Below are positions 1 to 12,148 of a stretch of 64,000 nucleotides of DNA, in pieces. This stretch comes from Phlebopus portentosus (Eukaryota > Basidiomycota > Agaricomycetes > Boletales > Boletinellaceae). The stretch is taken from positions 1,116,001-1,180,000 of the forward strand of contig JAYXKI010000003.1 in assembly GCA_037892935.1 (NCBI GenBank), written 5' to 3'. The first letter of the stretch is position 1. Every line of letters starts with the position of its first letter. Made by a program: the position numbers and the translations under genes. The notes beneath the pieces were generated by a model that was not told where the DNA came from, made no database searches, and saw nothing but the letters and a program-made list of their open reading frames with translations.

Positions 1-1850
1 CATTCAGTTGCCTCATGGCCTTCGTAGAAGCATTCAGATCAGAATAGCCCGGGACAATGAGGCTGGGGACATACCGCATCGACAATTGGCACTCCAGTTT
101 TGCCGTCTTTCCAAGCCTGAAGATGCTCCTCATTGGTCTCCCATTTGACATTTGCAAATTTTTCCAGGTAAGGTCTTCCCATTGAGACTGTCGGGTGCAA
201 CGTTAACAGGGGAAACAGACATGGGGCCGAAGATTGCCAACCTCTTGGAAAGGACACCATTACGTGGTTATAAAAGTCCCGCCAAGCTGCGGAGTTTGAG
301 AATGGCCCTTGAAGGAAGAATCGCGATGCACCCACCAATTTCCTGTACCCACATGCCTATACCATTATTCCTGCCAGCCTCCACACTCTTGCGTTTAAGT
401 AAGTCAAGGGTTGCGCGGATGCACGCTCGAGCTGAAATAACGCCAGAAGCGAGGTACGGACTAAAATGCGTAGCAATTTAGGTAACATGAAAAACAGTTC
501 GTATCGCGTGCTCACCTCAAACGTGAAGTTGTATCCATGTCGGCAAGGTTCCGCGCAGAGCTATACTCCTTAATTCGACTATTCTTGTCGGAAGCTTCTG
601 CACCATCTGACAAAGGCGAGACCTCCCCAATTTGACTTGACCGGGCCTTCGTATGCAAAAAGCGGTCCAACATCTTTCTCACAAATAAGCATCTATTCCG
701 GACAGAATCCATAATAGTTACCTGCATTGCTGCATCTGTTCCAGCAGGCCAATATTTAGCCATTTTGTCTTTATCTGCGCATTCAAAACGCTTTACGAAT
801 TCGGGAACTTCCGACTTGAACAGCTTTGAAAATCGACCGAGTGAACGGATTGTCTCGCTGTTAGGCTTCGGCATTGGTGCTTCTTCGATCCAGTTCAGAT
901 TGTCATTGAGCACCTCAACCCATCGCTTCTGCCACGGTGAATATACCTAGCAAAAGCATGATGAGATCCGAAAGATATAACGGAAGCGAATACATACAGC
1001 GTAGGCCTTCCCCTCTTTGGTGGTCAAGACTCCAGGATTGACTATCAATTTGTCCTGCACAAAGTCGCACTTAACACCCGCTTCTTTTCCGATCTCACAC
1101 GTCTTGATGTCTCGCCGCAGTTCATCGACTTCATATGAAATATTTGCAAATAATCTGGTAGCACCCCAGTCTTTTAGCATGTTCACGACTTTTGCGGGAA
1201 TAGACCTGCGAGGTTCTATTGTGACTATGTGCAAAGGTATATGCAGTTCGTCAAGAGAAGCCTGAATATGAATGCAGGAAGAATGAGTAAACCTCTATCC
1301 CGAATATGCTTAACATGCCATACCTTGAGCATCTTGAGATTTCGAAGCATAAAGCCGATTCGCCTCGGGCCCCGATCGTGCGCTTCATAGTCTTGCGGAC
1401 TGATAACAAATAGAACAAGGAGAGGAATACCGTCCTTCTGAGCTTGCTCTGAGGCACGGCTCAAAGCCCTGTTATCTGCAACTTGAAGAAGTTAGCCATG
1501 GTCGTACACATTGATATGAATGCACATGAACCTCTGAGGTCTTCCATGCGCATCCAATACACGACGGATTCGCCCTTCCTTGGATCGCTCTTCCGCCCCT
1601 TAACAGCATCGAGCAGGGCCCATAGAGGCGGGTTTTCATCTACTGCAGCAGCATTTTCGGCGGTGGCCACTTTATTATAGAGCTGCTTTGCGTCAACGTG
1701 AGCTTTTTTTGCTTTATGACCATCAACGGGGGCACCACGCTCTTCAGAACGCGCACGTTTGCCCATTGCGGTAGAGAATGAACGTTCCACTGAGATGTTG
1801 AGGTGACTGTAAGCGACAAACCAGAAAGCGGGCCTAAGGCGAAGAAGCAT
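1..1850 (-). CDS. Deoxyribodipyrimidine (CPD) photolyase, class I, 3' part cut by window edge
   Basis: Light-driven repair enzyme that splits cyclobutane pyrimidine dimers using FAD and an antenna cofactor. Visible in order: the N-terminal alpha/beta antenna domain (VYWMRMEDLR, then PLLVLFVISPQDYEAHD and GPRRIGFMLRNL), a linker with PWQKRWVEVL, and the start of the FAD domain including the family motif around W-x-x-G-x-T-G-x-P-x-VDA near 70-110 and WRDFY near 280. The C-terminal end lies off the left edge. Several introns interrupt the gene. Two in-frame ATGs exist, at 1850 and 1766; the 28 residues between them are basic and Ser/Thr-rich and end in RSFSTA, like a mitochondrial presequence, while translation from 1766 starts with a lysine/arginine-rich segment resembling a nuclear signal. 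I chose 1850 as outer start. Family identity is secure; dual targeting is inference. Confidence 0.9.
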
Positions 1851-1987
1851 GAGACAGGAGGGATTTATTTCTGCGCTAGCTACGTACATACATTGTGTCG
1901 GAGGAGGCTGACAGCTCTCGATCCCGACCTACTGTGCTCAGCCACCTCTCCAGACGATCGATCGCCGATCATTCCATCGGAAAATCA

Positions 1988-2904
1988 TTAGTCTGAATCG
2001 GAATCATCCTCGTCAGTCCGCCCTCGTATTTTACTTGACGACGAGCTATACATAGTCTTCAAAGGTTTTGACGATACATCCGGTTTATCAATCACACCTG
2101 GATAGCCATTAGTCTTTATTTCGTTCTAAACAGAGAAAATCACCGAGTAAATTTACCTGACATTTGAAGGCGCAGCTCCAATGAAGCTGTCTCGAATGCA
2201 TCTGAGTTTCCAACTTCTTCGAAGCCAACCAGACTGGCAATACAATCAGAAATTGATTTAGGGTACTAAGTACCAAAGGGACCTACCGATCCTTTGTCAC
2301 CCCGTCAATAAAACAGACAACGCAAGGGAGCACCTTGATCTGCAATCGTTCGACCAGCCAAGGTACGTTCTCCACGAACACCCTCAGAAACCGGGTTTCG
2401 AAATGTTTTGTAGCGATCGTCTGTAAAAGCGATCAAGCGGCTATTAGCTTTACGGTGCGGATCGCTCACTTCCAAGTGCTTGTTCATTATCTCGCAACGC
2501 TTGAAGTTGCGGTGATAGAAGTGAATAACACAACGCTTCTCGGACCTTTCGCCGTTATATTGGTACTTCTAAAGCAGGTTTTATGGGACCACTCACGCGC
2601 TGATTCGTATCGTCTCTTTCTCATCTGTGACTTCTTCAAGTCTGCCGTGTCCTTGTTCTCGCATAGTTTTCGTGGCATTCATTCTAGTGTTTAATGAGAA
2701 GTTGTCAGAAGAGAAACCGTGAAGATGAGAACTGCCCACTTACTCCCATTTTAATTCTTCTAACCGCCGCTCCCTGAACGCCGCCATCTCAAAATCGTCC
2801 TCAATCTCCTTTTCCAGCTCTGAGAAGATCTCGTCATCGCTTATGTTTGTGTCTTCTGACTTCTCATTCCGCAAAGACGAGTCCGAATCAGTTGCTGCAT
2901 CCAT
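1988..2904 (-). CDS. TXNDC9/Plp1-like phosducin-like thioredoxin-fold protein
   Basis: Homologue of TXNDC9 (phosducin-like protein 3 group), a cytosolic co-chaperone family that binds the CCT/TRiC chaperonin and supports tubulin and actin folding. Joined exons read an acidic N-terminus, the conserved FEMAAFRERRLEELK helix, MREQGHGRLEEVTDEKE, then the thioredoxin-like core with VVHFYH, VENVPWLVERLQIKVLPC and CFIDG, and GFEEVGNSDAF near the end. The protein ends in an acidic/serine tail (DEDDSDSD). The ATG at 2904 directly precedes the acidic N-terminus usual for the family. At least four short introns are needed. The active-site CxxC of true thioredoxins is absent, as expected for this family. 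It is transcribed divergently from DOM34, with 273 bp between the start codons, and its stop lies 137 bp upstream of the photolyase start. Confidence 0.88.
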
Positions 2905-3177
2905 AATCGGGAGTGAACAGTACGAATGATAGTCCGTTTGGTTGTATAGATGGGAAAAGGAGCTATATGTTCGGCGAAATTGTACTGTATGCAAGTGAAG
3001 CCGCGTGGCGGTGAAATAACGTGAGGTTGACTCCCGATCTGACTGTTTGTGCATTGTTTATTTCAGAAGTCAATACCCTGAATGACGTAACCATCAATCC
3101 CTGCACATCTTCGTACCGAACTCCACCAATACTTTGAGACAGTTGAAAGAACTTGTCTCTCTGTTGAAAATTCAGAT

Positions 3178-4983
3178 ATGAAGCAAGTGGGCCGGCATAT
3201 CGAGAAGGACCGTTCCGTGTGTCATTATCCCGTATCCCACCTAATCTAGGCTGATAGTTCACTAACCCAGGGTTACATTACATTACGTCCAGAAGAAGAC
3301 GAGGATATGTGGCATTTGTATAATCTCATCCAAGAAGTCAGGATCTCTTCGTCTCGTCACGCTTCTCCGATCTCATGTGTATCGTAGGGCGACGAAGTTC
3401 GTGCACCAGCAATACGGTGAGGCATCGCACCTTTGGCTCTGTTCGACGAAGAATACTGAGTGCTCCCCTTTCGTCAGACGTGTCCAGACAGAGACGGCTA
3501 CAGGCTCCACTAGTTCACATCGTGTCAAGACAACTCTTACTTTGTCCGTGCAGAGAATGCAGTTCTCTGCCGCGGTCTCGTCTTCAAACAACACTGCCAC
3601 TGGAGGATCTGAAGGTGCTCCTTCATCTCAAGGAGCTTCATTGTCCATATCCGGGCAAGTCACACAGGAGAATCCCTTCGTCAAAATGGGAGCCTTCCAC
3701 ACACTAGACCTTGAAGTTAACAGAGACGTGCGTATTGTGAAGGCAGAGTGGGATAGTATTGCGTTGTCAAGGGTACAGGAAGCATGTGAAGAAGGAAAAG
3801 GAGCAGAGGTAGGAGCAATTGTCTGTGGAGAAGGTAGGAGTGATGAACTTGGCTAACCAATAAACTGTGACACTGACATGCGCTTGCAGGAACTGCGGCT
3901 GTTTGTCTTCTCTCCGAGCATATGACTGTGATTCGCCAGCGTGTTGAAGTTCCTGTCCCGCGAAAACGAACGGGATCAACAACGCTCCATGATAAAGGGC
4001 TCACTCGCTTTTACGAGACTCTTTATCAGTCCTTCCTTCGACATATTCCCTATTCATCCTTGCGTGTAATTGTGATCGCTAGTCCTGGATTTGTCAAGGA
4101 TGCTGTATACGACTATATATTCGACCAAGCGACCAAATCAAACAACAAGGCGCTGCTCCAAGCCAAGTCGAAGGTCTTACGAGTGCATGTGAATAGTCCG
4201 CATGTTCATAGTTTAATGGAAGTGATGAAGAGCCCTGAGGCGAGTCGAGCCAATATAGTTCCGATCCGCTTGACGCGTCCATTCTTATTGTAAATGACCT
4301 GTCAAACTATTAGGTCATTAGCCAGCTGAAGGAGACGAAATTTGCGCGAGAGGGAATCATGCTCGATAAGTACGCCCTACAAATATCAATCCGATATTTT
4401 ATCGATTTATTATTGTTTTGTGTAGATTTCATAAGATGCTGATGGCCGACGAAATGCGGGCATGGTACGGACCAGACCATGTGTCGTTTGCTGCAGACCG
4501 AGGAGCAATTGGGACACTGCTTATCTCCGACGAGCTATTTCGGTGAGAGAGAGAACGTCTTCCTAACCAGTCCAAATGGAATCCCTAACCCAGGGAATTC
4601 ACGAATTTCACGGCATAGTGCAAGCGACCCCGTGTTGCGGAAGAAGTACGTCAAACTCGTGGAAACCGTGCGGCAGAAAGGCGCGGAAGTCTTGATTTTT
4701 TCGAGTATGCACGAGTCAGGACAACGTGAGTACCACGACACTGGTTAGAGTGGACGTGCCGCTTCCCCCCCCTTCCTTACGCTTTTCATCTCCAACTGAC
4801 AAAACCTTTCTACTCACGACGAATAAATCGGGTGCCGCAGAGCTGAATCAGTTGACTGGCATCGCCGCCATCTTAACTTTCCCTCTCGACGTCGAGGTCG
4901 TAGAAGCAGAAGAGCGGGCCGACAAGGAAGCAGCAGAGCAGCAGTCTGAGGCGCAGACGACAGAAATGGAATCGAAAAATTGA
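3178..4983 (+). CDS. DOM34: Dom34/pelota mRNA surveillance factor
   Basis: Dom34/Pelota is the eRF1-like partner of the Hbs1 GTPase; it enters the A site of stalled ribosomes in no-go and non-stop decay and splits them with ABCE1. The start at 3178 gives [13 protein letters not shown], which joins to [20 protein letters not shown], the canonical N-terminus. All three domains follow: the Sm-like N domain (to about residue 130), the middle domain with TRFYETLY and [13 protein letters not shown], and the C domain with [28 protein letters not shown] and [20 protein letters not shown]. As in the family, the eRF1 GGQ motif is absent. Eight introns can be placed (3217-3270, 3337-3387, 3417-3477, 3834-3889, 4240-4313, 4370-4425, 4543-4618, 4726-4840). 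The fifth appears to use a GC donor. The tail is acidic. Confidence 0.95.
4240..4313 (+). other. Probable GC-AG intron in DOM34
   Basis: Exon ends CCTGAG, donor GCGAGT, acceptor ctattag. Removing these 74 nt gives [13 protein letters not shown], which aligns without insertion to the family pattern (human pelota has DPTVASRLSDTK at this place). The only in-frame GT alternative begins at gttccg (4258) and would add six residues in a conserved region. Confidence 0.65.
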
Positions 4984-5040
4984 CCGTACACTGATTCGAT
5001 GCTTGTACATCAATCCTGCAGGATAACTTCGCCGTGTTTG

Positions 5041-5071
<31 letters not shown>

Positions 5072-5854
5072 AACAACAACATTAACTTACCTTCGGATTA
5101 TTCAGCAATGTCCGTATTAAGACGCGGACTCAAACGAAGCGGACTCTATCAGTCTTCTCGATTAATTTTACGGGGCCTTCCGTGATCCTACCTTCACGCG
5201 AATTTCATTCAGAACTTGGGGGACTACCCTGTGGTAAATGTAAATGAAGATCGGGGGCTTATAGAGACCTTTTGTGGCTCGAGGCACCTACATCCCACAC
5301 CGTCTTCGCGTTGGCTATTCGTTCTCCTCTCTGGCACCCGAACACACGCGGCCTTCAGTGCGCTCTATGTCCGGGGGAACTTTGCGTCAGTCCAAGCAAG
5401 AGAAAATACCACAATAACCCTCCAATTACAGCGAGCAACGTCTTTCACACAAAGACTCACCCAGAAGTCGGGAATTCTTGCTTTTTACATGATAATTCGT
5501 AACATGCCACACGTGTGACGGACTTTTTGTAGAGAGTAGTTTCGCGAAGCAGTCTATACACTCCACGGCTGAAAAAAAGTGACGATGGAGATTGTTTGGG
5601 CTATAGAAACGGTCCATTGCCTTACTTAAATACGTTAACGATCTTCCGAGCAAAGAAACCAGTTCCCTGGCCAAGGGAGAGGAATATACAGAGACAAACC
5701 TGAGTGACTGAAGGAAAAAAAGACCAGAATGAGGGAGAAAAGAAGCAAGAAGGAAAAAAGTAGATAAACACGTAAAAACTACAGTGGAATGACGGCCAGC
5801 AAGGCAGATAGCGAGGGAATTGAAACGACGTCAACGCCGCTGCATTACATATGC
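4984..5854. other. Convergent intergenic region between DOM34 and the bHLH gene
   Basis: Both flanking genes end here, so this holds two 3' UTRs. It contains a 30-nt adenine run at 5041-5070 and, at about 5700-5770, a purine-rich plus strand (pyrimidine-rich in the bHLH transcript). Short open frames here show no family resemblance and no convincing coding pattern. No tRNA or known ncRNA was seen. Confidence 0.6.
5041..5070 (+). repeat. A30 homopolymer followed by (CAA)n
   Basis: Thirty consecutive adenines, then CAACAACAAC, starting 57 nt after the DOM34 stop codon. This is the longest homopolymer I noticed in the window. No target duplication or retroposed body could be seen beside it. Confidence 0.95.
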
Positions 5855-7857
5855 CTATGACTGAGCCTTCCCATTTGTCGCGGGAGTCGGCCCTGTTCCA
5901 GGGACAAAGGCGTTATGGGATGATCCCGGCCGCGATAACGGCTGTTGAGGTGGGACAGTATGAGGTGGAGGCGGAGGCGGCTGTTGAGGACCAGTTGGCA
6001 CATAATGGCCGGGTGGAGGATACATGACTTGGTGCGGGGCTGCGGGGTGATGGCCGTAAGAGACTCCAACTCGCACCGTCTCCATTTCATGTCGCAACAT
6101 TTCGATCTCTCGCGCCATGTCGGCCTGACTCTGTTTCAACTGCTGTATGAAGTCTATAGCTATAATAAGCGCATTGTCAGCGAGACTATAGAGTGATAGG
6201 ACAGGCGGAATGATAATGAACGAACCCTTGCTTAATATTTCCCATTTACTTGCTTTCATGCCACGATCGGCTGGTAGTTGGTCCCGTAGTTCGTCAAAGA
6301 GATCTCGCATCTCCTTCCTCCGCTTTCTTTCTGCGAGCTTGTGGGATATTCGCAGTTCTGGTGATCGGGAGTATGGTGTGTGGTTAGCCGATTTTTCCGA
6401 TGACGGGGCATGATTCTGAGAGGCAGAGCCAGAAGAGACTGGGGATTCTTCAGGCCTAGCGCTAGAGGGAGACATGTCGGGACTCGTGGGGCTGGCCTCG
6501 TTCGTGCGAGAGCCGGTGATGGCGGAACGGGAAGGGGGACGGGAACGAGAACGCAAAGAGCGGTCAGCTCGGACCGAAGAGTTAAGAGTCATAGCGTCTG
6601 GAGCAGACATCCGTCGGTCGACAGGCATGTTGTTGGAGGGTACAACGGTGTGAGGTGGGATGGGAGCTTCGAACTGTCTGTTAAGGTTGGGATCCAAAGG
6701 AGATGCTGCTTGCATGCCTTGAGGTGCAGATGCGTCGTTAGAACCTGCACTTGAATTCGGTGGCCATGCGAATGCAGACATGCTACCAGTCTGTTGTCTG
6801 CCATGCATCTCGCCGGCGAAGGCCGGGGAATTGAAACCAGCACTACTACCCATAGATGTGCCGGAGAACATCGATGAGGAAGAGTCTCGCCTATCGTTCG
6901 ACCACCACGCGGATGTAGGCGTACCACCACTACTCATACGTGAATCCAAGGAGTCTCTTCGATCGTACAAACTCATTTGAGCCATTCTATGCGTTTCAAA
7001 TGCAGAGTTCCTTCTTTTCGGCGCAGGTTGATCAGGATCGACCTCTGTACTAGTATGGAGTCCTGGTCCGGCAAGTTCAGGATCGATTTCCTCGCCTACA
7101 ACAGGTAACTGAGCTCTATCAGTAGACATCTTTCGCTTCGCTCCAGCTTGTGAAGGGGACAACGGAACACCACGCTGATGAGCTAATCCCAGTTGAGGTC
7201 CTGATGGAACGGAATGTCGGCGCATGCTGTAGTCGAAATTTGCAGGCAGTCTTTGATCGTCGGGGCCTTTGTTGTCTGCAGGATTTCTACTAGGATCGGT
7301 ATCCATATCGTCTTTTGGGTGATTGGGTGCTGCAAGATAGAGCGCATAAGCCCACAATGGTACGAAATCCATGTATCAGAATTGGAGCACAGGACTCACA
7401 ACGTTGGCTGCTACTTGTTCTATGTTTCTCTTCTGTGCTAAAGTGAGCATTATGCCGACTTCTCGGGACAGATTACAGACGTACCTTGCTTCCCACGCTC
7501 TTTCGCGTCGTCAGTTAATTGACCACGACCTGAAAGATTGGACGAAGACGAGGATTGCGCTGAGGGCTCGCCAAAGATGTATGGAGAGGTAGGACGAGCT
7601 GAAAGAGGAGGAGGACGAGTGTTTCTGGAGCGTGTTTCGCTGTGTTGTTTTGAATGGGGAGACAAAAGTATGTCGTGCTGTCTGAACTGGGAGGAAGATT
7701 GGTTTACGTTGCCAGATGCTATCGGAGCGACGTGCAACGAGGGGTCGGTGAGAGAGCCTCTGCGCTGGGACTGTAGGAACTCGAGTGGTGCTAGAGGAGG
7801 GGCAGGAGAGTGACGGCGAGAGGAGATTTCGCCCGAAGCGGCCATTGGATGGTCCAT
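5855..7857 (-). CDS. Basic helix-loop-helix transcription factor
   Basis: DNA-binding regulator with a C-terminal bHLH. The basic region reads ISHKLAERKRRKEMRDLFDE with His, Glu and Arg at the E-box-contacting positions (H-x3-E-x3-R), which is the class B pattern expected to bind CACGTG. Helix 1 ends LRDQLP, and helix 2 (AIDFIQQLKQSQADMAREIE) continues into a coiled coil. An intron with donor gttcgt lies inside the loop (about 6150-6225). The long N-terminal half is low-complexity and Ser/Pro/Gln-rich, and the C-terminus is Pro-rich. The ATG at 7857 opens MDHPMAASGEISSRR. Two further introns lie near 7435-7486 and 7326-7400; frame continuity favours acceptor cacag for the first. The target genes are unknown. 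CACGTG sites do occur in several promoters of this window, but no link is shown. Confidence 0.85.
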
Positions 7858-8255
7858 GAATTCGGCGCCGGCTACGAGTTAACGAAACTCTGAGTTGTCG
7901 ATCGAGTAGCCGGAATAGAAAGGGGAGGACGGTCGGCGACAATGCCGTCGGTCTGCTCGAGCCGTAGGGACGGACGGGAGGAGTGGAGAGTGGAGGACTA
8001 GAAGGACTTGGTGTTCGAGAGGAAGAGCGAGCGCGAGAAAGGCCTTGAGCCGCGGCGACTGAAGCTGAGCTGAGCTGAGCTGGGGATATATTAAATTCAA
8101 ATTGATCACACCTTGACTACACTACACTTATTATACATGTATATCTGTATATCTGTATATCTGTATATCTGTATTCAGTGCCTGTCCAAAACACGTGCCA
8201 TCTCATCATCTGCAATATAGTCACAGACTTTCCAAAAATTAGGCTACAGTCTTTA
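7858..8255. other. Upstream region of the bHLH gene and 3' region of ELG1
   Basis: About 400 bp without a gene. It is Ser/Arg-like in all minus frames just upstream of the bHLH ATG, but no ATG-initiated extension joins the bHLH frame convincingly, so this is probably 5' UTR and promoter. It includes a short tandem repeat at 8141-8172. Confidence 0.5.
8141..8172. repeat. Microsatellite (ATATCTGT)x4
   Basis: Four perfect head-to-tail copies of the 8-mer ATATCTGT, between the 3' end of ELG1 and the promoter of the bHLH gene. Confidence 0.97.
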
Positions 8256-11200
8256 TTAGCTTTCGCCTTCCCCGCTTTCCGTCAACGCATTCGCATGCCA
8301 AACTGCCCTTGCCTCGTCCTCAAGATCAAAGTACCGTTGATACTGCATGCGCTGGCTGTTTCGCGTGCTCCGTCCTCCACGCGCTCTGCTCCGACTCCGA
8401 CTCTCGCTCTCTTGCAAAGCCGCCGCCTCCATCTCCATGTCAATCCGATCAATCAGCCGTACCCACGCTTCATAATCTAAGACCAAGCAGTCCACACTTT
8501 GCCGATTTGCTAAGGGGACGATCTTCTCTAGGACACCGGACACGCGCGCGAAATATCCTGACCTCTTCAGAAGCAGCTCCGTTGTCGTGGTCTTCCATCG
8601 CTCCTCGGTCCGAATATCCAATATCGTCCCGGGCCCGACGTTGGCCGCACTGCTGCCTACCGTACACCCGGCGCACCTGAATGCTTCCAGAGCAATGGCC
8701 TCATCATGATTGTATTGCGTTATGCCATCCTGAAGGTGCAGAATGTCAGTCTCGCATTCGAGACTTGGATAGCCAAGTTCGACGTCCGAAAGGCATCCCG
8801 CTGCATAGCTGTGTGTCTGAAATAGATGCATAAATAAGTCGTTCGTGCAATGAATTACAATTATAGACCCAACTCGTACCTCTAAAACCCTCAAAGAACT
8901 TCGTGCAAGGTAACTATCGATCATGGATAGAGCATCGGAGATCCTCCAGAGATTCTTTATTCTACGCGTAGACTCGCTTTCTATCTCCGCCTGCTCGGTG
9001 GATACAAAAGGGAAAGAAGAATCCGACGTCGGATGCTGATTCCAGTTCCAATTGGAGAGGTCACTCAAAGCGGAATCATCGCATTGATTTCGATCTGGGA
9101 CCTTGGAGCTAGATAGTGAGTTATTGTTGAATCCCTGGCTAGCTTGACAAAGAAATTGTAGTGAATTTATTGCCTGCCGAAGATCCGGCGGCGATGTAGG
9201 GCAAGCCGATGACCGAACTAAGTCACTGTGTATATCAAGTACGTCAAGATGGAAATTGCGCCCATACAGCGATTTTACGTGTGTCTCCGAGGCCGCATAA
9301 CCTTCCGCGAGCGCCATGCACCGCAAATATGTGATCGCAAGATCAGAAGGGCAAGGGTCGAATGAGAGTATTGTCTGTAATGGTAGAGTGTCGGAAGGAA
9401 CAAGGCTTGAATCTGGAATCGGCTAATCGTTAGTTCCGTTTTCAGTAAGAATATCAGTTCGCTTTGCGGGCTTACTGTTACATGTCATGATTATTGGCCT
9501 TCGTGATTCTCTAATTAAAGCTACGACCGTTGGCCAAAAATTGACGTCCTCGCCAAACAGGATATCAACCTCTTCGAGCAGGATGATTGATTGTTGGGCA
9601 CCAATACGTCTCGAATCCAAATTCTCGAATGGCGTAAGCAAACGTCCATGAGCAATACCCGAATCTAGATAAGCGCGGACACTTGCACTCCTTGGAGACT
9701 CGGGAGGCTCGTGCCTGTGCGAATCAGCGACGTTGTAGTCGGATTGAGAGGCGCCACAAGAAGCATCGCGCGAGAGATCCTTGTGGTCCTGAATAAAAAA
9801 AGAAGCGAAGGCTTTAGATGCCGCCTGTTGCTTGCCCTGCTTGGACCCCAGAGATATTTCCGTCGGCGCGCCAGAGCCCGGAACATGCTTCTCGCGGGTA
9901 CCAGACATACCACGAGAAGAACGGTTCACAATGTGATTCTTGCCTACATCACCGACGAGGCTCACTAAGCTGGTGCCGTTCCGCTTTCCGATACCTGGAT
10001 AAACTTCGAAGACTTCCCACCCAAGCTCCTCAGCGCACGCGTAAACTGTGGCTGTCTTCCCTGAACCCGTCGGACCAACTAATAGAATAGCATTTGTGAG
10101 ACGGTCTGAGAAATCATGTGTTGGTGTGGGTGCAGATGCAAGTTCGTTGGTCTCCTTATCCGAGCAGTCAACATGAGGCGGACGTTGTCGTGGAAGGCGA
10201 GTCAGCCTGGGCCGCCATGGACTCCCACGTTCATCGCTGTGGTTGTCGGACAAATCCTCTTCTGCCTCTTCCCCATCCCCGAGTGCTAGGGTAGGACTTT
10301 CATCTTCATCGCTAGTTAGCCAGTCGCCGAGGCTTTCCTCGTCCCAGTCAACCTTCTTCCTGCGTTTCCGTGGCTTGTCAACGGTACGAATGACCTGAGG
10401 TCTCTTGGCGCTTTGTGAGAATTTGTCGCGGCTCCCCGTTGCGATTTTCACAGCTTCTCCTGTTACGGGTTCTTCAGGGTTTATTTCCAACGCAACCAGC
10501 CAGTCCCTCAGAAAAAATGCGGATTCGCTGTTGCTAATCACTTCAGCGGCACATCGTGGACGCCATTTGTCATTCCAAATGTTCGAAGCGTCGTGATTGG
10601 AGTTTAGAAAACGGGAAATAGCAGGACAAGATGCATTCGAATGTCGAATATCCTGGTGTCCCGCATGGTCATTTTGAAAAGAACGAACGGGCTCGACAAG
10701 GTACCTCGGCTCATCGCTAGAATAGAAAGTTTCACCGCAGCGTAAACGTCTGATTGAGTCCATAGGAGAAGCTGATGGATCATCTCTAGGTGGTTCGTTC
10801 CGTAATTGCAAGAAATCACAAGGCGGACTCGTAAAGAAACGTTGAGCTCCGCGGACGTGTTGGCTATCTTTTCTAGGCCAATTCGCTAACTCGCCTTCAC
10901 TGACTCTTTTTCGGGGCTTGGTTGACGTCACGGAAGATCCTACCATACGTGGAGCAAAAAAGCCACTGGGTGCGCCGCCGCAAACAGGTCGACTCGGCTT
11001 TCTTGGTGAAGGGGTGCCATCCTTGGAGTGTTCCGTCAAATCCCTAGTCGGTGAGGAATCAATGACAATTGGCTCTTCCTGACTTCCCTTGGCAATGGAA
11101 CGGAAGGATGGTCCTGCCACTTCATTGCCTCCTGTTAATTCGATTATGTCTACGGACCGTGACAGGGGCTGAGAGGACGGTCCGACAAATATACCGTCCT

Positions 11201-12045
11201 GCACAGATACAGGGGTATTGACATATTCGCTGGCTGTACGCTTGAGAAAATTTGACCTGTCGGATTTGGTGACTGTTCTCCCTGCCTTCTGCGCTCTAAG
11301 TTCGCGCACTTCTTTTTTGTCGTTAGAAGGCTCGGTTTCCGCGGTCGAGACATCAACGTGGTGCTTGGTCCAGTTTCCGAATATTGGATACAGCTTCACT
11401 TGAGAGCTTCCGTTGAGGGGGTGTTGCTTTGCTGCAATTTATCCCACAAGAGTCAAAATTTCAGTATAACGAAATTAAAGCGATCCAAAGATTATTAAGA
11501 AATCACCCTTCCGTCCGGCTGTAACACTCAGGTTTTGCTTAGGTGGCTGAGGGGCACGGGAGTCTTCATTGGTTGTTTCCGTCAAAACAGCAGCATTTTC
11601 AGAGCCTGAGGAAACCTCAGCAAGATTTGCTGTTCGCGTGACGAAGAAAATTGAACATCAGTACCTGGCTCTCGCATGCACATCTACGCGAAACGCGCGC
11701 TCATACCTTCGTCCTCGTGTGCTAACCCAGAATCCGCAAATGGGATACTATCAGATATGCCCTGTTTCCTCGTTCTTCCGGATTTAGTGTTTCGTGAGAG
11801 TTTAGACTCAGGTAGTCCGGCCCCCGTGGCCTCAGTTCGGCCAGCTAATGACACGCCTCCTGCTCCCAGATGTGCCCCTTCAATCGTTACAGCATCAAGC
11901 GATTCGTTAGCTGCAAGCTTTTTCGGCTCGTTCTCTTCACATTGACTCTTTGTGGTCCACAAGTGAAGAAGATTCGGTTGAGCCACGGCTGCGGTCTATA
12001 GAAAAAACACACCGGTTAATGAGTTCAACATCAGCATTTTACCAT
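8256..12045 (-). CDS. ELG1: Elg1/ATAD5-like PCNA unloader, large subunit of an RFC-like complex
   Basis: Elg1 replaces Rfc1 in an RFC-like clamp complex and removes PCNA from DNA after Okazaki-fragment ligation. Visible: a long disordered N-terminal region; the collar-side motif W-N-D-K-W-R-P-R-C with SLGDWL further on; Walker A GPTGSGKTATVYACAEELG; EVYPGIGKRNG; a Walker B-like IILLEEVDILF; sensor-like PIIMTCN; and after an intron SSLVPSDTLPLQTILSFDPC, typical for the family. The C-terminal region (8256-9326) is helical, with an intron at about 8819-8879. The first coding exon appears to be just the ATG (12043-12045), followed immediately by an intron whose acceptor ttttttctatag opens TAAVAQPNLLHLW. 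That start is tentative; the next in-frame methionines are far inside. It is divergent from the JmjC gene, 232 bp apart. Confidence 0.87.
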
Positions 12046-12148
12046 ACATACGGATCTGGTTTGCCTTCTCATGAGGCCTCATAAGTTATGTACAGAAGGG
12101 AAGCTAGGACGTAGAGTTAGAAAGTCGGCGAAGACAATCAAGGGCGAC

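Noticed and set aside
5216..5518. Plus-strand frame of 100 codons in the DOM34/bHLH intergenic region
   Set aside because: Starts late in a 3' UTR, lacks any domain or splice partner, and competing frames are equally open.
8178..8680. Plus-strand frames across the 3' part of ELG1
   Set aside because: They are shadows of the ELG1 coding strand, which has clear family motifs.
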